The notes under the pieces: model-generated
Databases searched by the model: none
Told to the model about the DNA's origin: nothing
The model's input: only the letters and a program-made list of their open reading frames with translations
In this document: one piece after another, positions 23,661 to 27,495 of the stretch
Numbering within the stretch: position 1 is the stretch's first letter
Layout: the number at the start of each line of letters is the position of its first letter
Assembly (NCBI GenBank): GCA_003979345.1
Contig: RYVZ01000038.1
Location: forward strand, 1 to 27,495
Direction of reading: 5' to 3'
From: Lachnospiraceae bacterium
GTDB taxonomy: Bacteria > Bacillota > Clostridia > Lachnospirales > Lachnospiraceae
DNA: 27,495 bases
Translations under genes and position numbers: made by a program

Positions 23661-24654
23661 GCATCGTCGCATTGTCATAAACGCTGGCGGAGCCGATTTT
23701 GATGAGAAACCCCTTCTGCTGTTTTTCTTTTATCTTGCCATAGATCGTCGGAACCGCACCTAAAAGGAGGAAAATATAGATCAGAGCCATGTTGCCGATA
23801 TAAGCCCGAAGCTCAATCACACCGCCGGACACCGCCTGAGGCACCATCCGGTAGCATTCGAACAGGTTCAGGCCAAGTTCGGCGCCGCCCGCTTTTCTGT
23901 GCAGCGCGATCGCCCAGTCCAGGCGGTCACCCACATAGGTCATGCCAAGCATGATGATAATGCTGATCACGATTCCCTTTTTGGTCAGTCTGCCCCCCAG
24001 CAGTTCATAGCCTTTGAGCACGCCGACTGCCATAATGACCCCGGATAATGCCGCCACGTATCCTGCCTGACTTAGGATCACGATGCACAGCACGCCTAAA
24101 AGAGAACCGAGCAGTGCGCCTACGATTCCGGCTATGACATTTTCCTGCCTAGGCGGTTTTGACGACGTAGCAAGTGTCTGCCGCATGGATGTTTCACATT
24201 CCGGGCAGAGGTGATAGTATTTTCCCTCAGACCAGTATGGAGAAACCATTTTCTGCATCCCGCACATACTACAGCAGGGTATGAACCCTTTTTGGTACAG
24301 GAAAGCGGTAAAAGAACTTAATCCTTCCGATACGGCGGCAGTCAGTTTGTCCAAAGCCGCCTTACCGCCCATGGCAAAATTGATCGTGATACGCACATGA
24401 TTGCCGTCCTGTAGGCAGCTGTTGACGGGTTTCACTGATTTTGTGAATGCTTTGGTATCCTCTTTGGAAAGAATTGCACCATAGGGATGTTTGGCTGCGG
24501 TCTGTATGGTCAGCCAGTAAGGATATCTGGCATCAACGGCGTATATGGTCATCGTATAGCCGTTCCATACGCCGTATATCACATTGTTTACCGTGTCATA
24601 GCGAAGTCGCAGCGCGGCGGCTAATGCCGCATAATTATCTGTCTGTTTGCTCAT
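23644..24654 (-). CDS. membrane protein with internal zinc ribbon, unknown function
   Basis: I do not recognise this 336-residue protein. The N-terminal ~130 residues look soluble. Two cysteine pairs (CSMCGMQ, preceded by a further Cys, and CPECE about 20 residues on) form a probable zinc ribbon near 136-165. After a Ser/Lys linker come four hydrophobic segments, beginning with IAGIVGALLGSLLGVLCIVI and ending with LIYIFLLLGAVPTIYG. The start at 24654 has GGAGGGG about 6 bases upstream; the frame is open further left without a site. The stop codon lies inside a terminator stem. It stands alone between the galactan operon and the carboxypeptidase gene. Confidence 0.75.
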   Translation of the reverse strand: MSKQTDNYAALAAALRLRYDTVNNVIYGVWNGYTMTIYAVDARYPYWLTIQTAAKHPYGAILSKEDTKAFTKSVKPVNSCLQDGNHVRITINFAMGGKAALDKLTAAVSEGLSSFTAFLYQKGFIPCCSMCGMQKMVSPYWSEGKYYHLCPECETSMRQTLATSSKPPRQENVIAGIVGALLGSLLGVLCIVILSQAGYVAALSGVIMAVGVLKGYELLGGRLTKKGIVISIIIMLGMTYVGDRLDWAIALHRKAGGAELGLNLFECYRMVPQAVSGGVIELRAYIGNMALIYIFLLLGAVPTIYGKIKEKQQKGFLIKIGSASVYDNATMQKDLR

Positions 24655-24904
24655 TTGTTCCCCTCCGTCAGCCGCATGAGCGGCTTTTTTCATACATTGA
24701 CGCCCGCAGGGACGGATATGTCCGTATCGGGCGGCAGTAAATGGCTGATGTTTCATACCAAAATGAGTATATCAAATCCCATCGGCAAAACGCAATGGTT
24801 TTTGCGGTATAAACCGATGAATTAAACAGTGTGGCAAAACGTATTATGGGAACTCCGCGGCAAGATATATTCACCGAATTGCGCAGTAAAACGCATCCGC
24901 GAAA

Positions 24905-26377
24905 TCAGTATCCTGCGGCGGGTTCCTGCTTTTTTGCAGTCCGCAGGATCCAGTCTATGGCGGTTTCGGCGTGTGTTGGCAGGGGACGGGGAGTCTGACC
25001 GGACGTTCCTGTTTCCGCCTCTTCCGCGCCGCCATAAAAGGTGTTCAGTGCGTACCTTGCCAATAATCCGGAAACACGCCCCCTCTCTATGGAATCCTCC
25101 GTGCCAAAAACAATGACGATCAGATCATGTTCCATATTTCCGTCATCCGCTGCAAGGGAAGTGACCAGACAGGCGCCGGCTCTGTTAGTCGTTCCTGTTT
25201 TCAGGCCGGTGGCTTCGGGCAGATTGTAAAGAAGCGGGTTGGTATTGCGCACTTCAATGCCATCAAGAGATTCCAGCGTGGCAGATTTTAGTGAAGTCGT
25301 ATTTGTGATCTGGGGGTAAACACTCAAAAGATAAGAGGTCAGCCGGAACATATCTTCCGCACTCATGCGGTTCTGGCGCTTGGAGGGAATTGGCTCTTCC
25401 GTGTAAGAGGGCAGTCCGTGGCTGTTGAAAAAGACTGCCTGTGAAAGTCCGATCTCTAACGCTTTCTGATTCATCCTCTGAACGAACGCTTCCTCGGAAC
25501 CGGCGGTCAATTCAGCCAGACACAGCGCGCATTCGTTGCTGGAAGGTAAAAGCATGCCTAGAAGAAGCTCCCGCACGGTAATCTGTGTGCCTGCTTCTAA
25601 AGGGAGTACCCCGTCCGAAGAATCGGCTAATAATTGAACCGAATCGGAGATCGTGACCTGTTCATCCAAAGAGATCTGCCCCGCTGAAATGGCGTCCATG
25701 GTAAGCAGGTAGGTCATAAGCTTGGAAGTGCTGGCAATGGGATAGGACGTATCTGACTGGTAGCGATAGTAAATTTCTCCGGTAGTGGCGTCTCCTACAA
25801 GCACGCTGTTGACGCCGTAAAAATAGCCGCTCTGTTCCAGAGAAGCAGGAGAAATGCCAAAAGGGTTCTGTGTGTCGATCTGCAGGGAACCGGCAGAGGG
25901 AGCGGTGATGTTCATATTCAGGATCATCCCTAAGTCTGCTGCCATCATAAAGCAGTCATAAAAACCGGAAGGCAGTTGTGCGATCAGGGTATAATAATAT
26001 ACGGTCTGCCCGTTCACATGGAATTTGTTTCTCCGCAGGGAAATGTCGGGATTTTCGCTGTCTTCCCACGGAGCATTTTCCCCGCCGACGGGCACATAGC
26101 TGTTTCCCGGGTTCAGCGAGACGGTATCCTTTGCGACCTCCAGCGAAAAGGATTTGTCCGTACCTCCAAGAATCATGGCGATATCCCTAAGCGAGTAATA
26201 GGTATTATGACCGTAGCCATAGTCCAAAGTTTTTACCGTGCGGGAAGCGCCGGAATCTGTCTGCACCTGACAGCTTCCGGGGATCTCGAAGCTTGCGTAT
26301 GCACTGAAAGGCAGCATGGAACAGATCATGACCGCACACAATAATATAGAGCATATTTTTTGCAAAACGTGTTTCAT
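24905..26377 (-). CDS. D-alanyl-D-alanine carboxypeptidase (low-molecular-weight PBP, DacF/PBP5-like)
   Basis: This secreted peptidase trims the terminal D-Ala of peptidoglycan side chains. A signal peptide covers 1-29 (cut after SAYA). An N-terminal region (about 45-165) resembles a copper-amine-oxidase-like stalk domain (YSLRDIAMILGG, SYVPVGG). The S11 peptidase domain (about 183-450) has all three penicillin-binding motifs: Ser216-x-x-Lys219 (STSK), Ser279-Ser-Asn281 and Lys393-Thr-Gly. At 490 residues it is longer than usual because of the stalk. The usual C-terminal PBP5 beta domain and amphipathic anchor are not evident; the end is a short Gly/Pro/Thr-rich tail. It is probably co-transcribed with the membrane-anchored gene upstream at 26511-27275, after a 133-base gap. 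Confidence 0.92.
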   Translation of the reverse strand: MKHVLQKICSILLCAVMICSMLPFSAYASFEIPGSCQVQTDSGASRTVKTLDYGYGHNTYYSLRDIAMILGGTDKSFSLEVAKDTVSLNPGNSYVPVGGENAPWEDSENPDISLRRNKFHVNGQTVYYYTLIAQLPSGFYDCFMMAADLGMILNMNITAPSAGSLQIDTQNPFGISPASLEQSGYFYGVNSVLVGDATTGEIYYRYQSDTSYPIASTSKLMTYLLTMDAISAGQISLDEQVTISDSVQLLADSSDGVLPLEAGTQITVRELLLGMLLPSSNECALCLAELTAGSEEAFVQRMNQKALEIGLSQAVFFNSHGLPSYTEEPIPSKRQNRMSAEDMFRLTSYLLSVYPQITNTTSLKSATLESLDGIEVRNTNPLLYNLPEATGLKTGTTNRAGACLVTSLAADDGNMEHDLIVIVFGTEDSIERGRVSGLLARYALNTFYGGAEEAETGTSGQTPRPLPTHAETAIDWILRTAKKQEPAAGY

Positions 26378-26510
26378 AGAAACTCCTTTCCGAAACCTGT
26401 GTTCGTATTTGTTCTTTTTCGGACGACTATTTCTGCGTTTGGTTTTGTTGATCTTCCAAAAGCGGCGCCGGTGTTTCTGTCTTATATTGGTTCGTTAATT
26501 CTCTGGTTTG

Positions 26511-27275
26511 TTAATTCTCCGTCGCCGGGGTCTGCGCCTGTTTTAATGTGTATCGCATGGGTTCACCGTCCGAGAAGAAACCGCTGTACACAGAACCGTC
26601 TTCTTCGATCAGGATCAGGCTGAAATCCTTTCGGATATAGTTTTCCGCTTTTACAGTAACAGCGTCGTCGGCGTCAAACTGTCTGGTCAGAATGCCATCT
26701 GCCGTCCGGTATGTTCCGCTGCCGTCATATCCGGCCTGTAACTCTTCGAGCGGGGGCAGCAGGGCGGGTGCGCAGGACATCAGATAATCGACCGTGGACA
26801 TTCCGAAAGTCTTGGTGACGAGCGCTTCAACGGATTCCGCGTCCATATTGCCCGTATAGCCTGCTATGCGGAGCCTCTCGACCAAAAGTGACTGAAAAGC
26901 GGCCGCAAAAGCCTCGTAAGCTGCTTGATTGCAGGCATCGTAGCTTTCCGGTACCACATAACAGTGGAAGGTTCCCTCTGAGCGTGCAGTCTGCGCGAAA
27001 GTCAGATTGACCTGAATAGTCAAACCCCGCATATAGTCTTCCATGTCCTCTAAAGATATGGAGACGGCTTCTATATCCTGCAGCCAGCCGAGCGCTGTGA
27101 CTGCGGCGTGTTCCGTCATGTCCAAATCGGCGGTCCATTCTCCTGTAAGGTCCTGATTTCTTGAAAGTATTCCGCCCTCCGGTGCAAAAAAGTACAGATA
27201 AGCCAAAAGTGCGGTGAAAATGCCCAGTGTCAGGATCAATAATACAACGATGGTGTTTTTCACTTTCTTTCTCAT
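26511..27275 (-). CDS. membrane-anchored extracytoplasmic protein, unknown function
   Basis: This 254-residue protein opens with a basic RKKVK and one hydrophobic helix (about 8-30), leaving the rest outside the cell. The external part begins LTGEWTADLDMTEHAAV, continues with amphipathic helices (AAYEAFAAAFQSLLVERLR) and ends in beta-rich sequence (YSGFFSDGEPMRYTL). The opening GEW pattern recalls small Firmicutes lipocalin-like or DUF domains, but I name none. GGAG lies 7 bases before the ATG at 27275. Its position just before a D-Ala-D-Ala carboxypeptidase suggests a cell-wall or envelope role; that is inference. Confidence 0.7.
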   Translation of the reverse strand: MRKKVKNTIVVLLILTLGIFTALLAYLYFFAPEGGILSRNQDLTGEWTADLDMTEHAAVTALGWLQDIEAVSISLEDMEDYMRGLTIQVNLTFAQTARSEGTFHCYVVPESYDACNQAAYEAFAAAFQSLLVERLRIAGYTGNMDAESVEALVTKTFGMSTVDYLMSCAPALLPPLEELQAGYDGSGTYRTADGILTRQFDADDAVTVKAENYIRKDFSLILIEEDGSVYSGFFSDGEPMRYTLKQAQTPATEN

Positions 27276-27435
27276 GAAAATCTCCTTGATCATACCTGCC
27301 GGACTGATCGCAGCGTCCGGCGGCTTCTATTCTTATATCGTACTATGCGGGGCGAAATTTATCAAGCACCTTCGTTTCTGTTCATTTAACTGGCAAAGTG
27401 TTACGCGATTGCTTCGGCTGTTTTTACAAACTAGC

Positions 27436-27451
27436 TTACTTGCGCAAGTAA
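27436..27451. promoter_or_regulatory. 16-bp perfect palindrome with TTGCGCAA core (operator site 3)
   Basis: TTACTTGCGCAAGTAA is its own reverse complement and has the same 8-bp core as sites 1 and 2, though different flanks. It lies just upstream of a possible promoter pointing out of the window. Confidence 0.6.
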
Positions 27452-27465
27452 CCGACAACAACAAA

Positions 27466-27494
27466 TAGAAACTGTAGTTGTTAAAAGATATAAT
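27466..27494 (+). promoter_or_regulatory. possible promoter at right edge
   Basis: TAGAAA (27466-27471), 17 bases, TATAAT (27489-27494). The -10 is perfect and the -35 matches 4/6. Its gene would lie beyond the window. Confidence 0.45.
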
Positions 27495-27495
27495 G

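Noticed and set aside
26490..26520. Repeated GTTAATTCTC near the stop of the membrane-anchored gene
   Set aside because: A two-unit short direct repeat at a gene end with no further structure is likely a slippage scar.

Overview
The window looks like a chromosomal segment of a gut-type Clostridia (Bacillota), most likely Lachnospiraceae. This is an inference from strong AGGAGG-type ribosome binding sites, the galactan-degrading enzyme set, a membrane XRE regulator, and Tn4451-type transposon proteins (TnpV, TnpW, MobA/MobL relaxase). No rRNA, tRNA or CRISPR array was seen.

Layout. 1-307: 3' end of a DegT-type sugar aminotransferase. 592-6348: galactan utilisation cluster A, with a secreted GH53 endo-galactanase lipoprotein and a cytoplasmic GH42 beta-galactosidase on the minus strand, divergent from a LacI-family regulator. 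6573-8192: an XRE regulator with a probable effector-binding domain plus an unknown partner protein. 8337-9665: a PAS-GAF-GGDEF diguanylate cyclase. 10056-11258: an orphan LytTR response regulator and a lipoprotein gene whose lipobox cysteine codon is a TGA stop. 11346-18403: a decayed, rearranged mobilizable element (TnpW, frameshifted GNAT, isochorismatase-like hydrolase, truncated relaxase, AlbA_2 protein, TnpV, serine recombinase fragment). Embedded in it is one copy of a cassette: XRE, nucleoside deoxyribosyltransferase-like protein, nucleotidyltransferase, ankyrin protein. 18635-20107: a second, differently damaged copy of that cassette. 20176-23486: galactan cluster B, one tightly packed operon holding a 612-residue protein of no family I recognise, a 72-residue zinc ribbon and a leaderless GH53 enzyme. 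23644-27275: minus-strand genes for a zinc-ribbon membrane protein, a D-Ala-D-Ala carboxypeptidase and a membrane-anchored protein.

How it fits together. The secreted GH53 would cut beta-1,4-galactan outside the cell. Oligosaccharides would be imported by a transporter that is not in this window, then cut inside by the leaderless GH53 and the GH42 enzyme. The palindromic core TTGCGCAA occurs three times: in the ganA/regulator divergent region, just after the cluster B promoter, and in front of a possible promoter at the right edge. The first two share the longer string GAACAACCG(A/G)TTGCGCAA. This suggests the local LacI protein controls both clusters and perhaps a third unit beyond the window.

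The best candidate for something undescribed is cluster B: the 612-residue protein with its overlapping zinc-ribbon partner. Second is the duplicated four-gene cassette, whose two copies share a 231-bp identical tract inside more diverged flanks.
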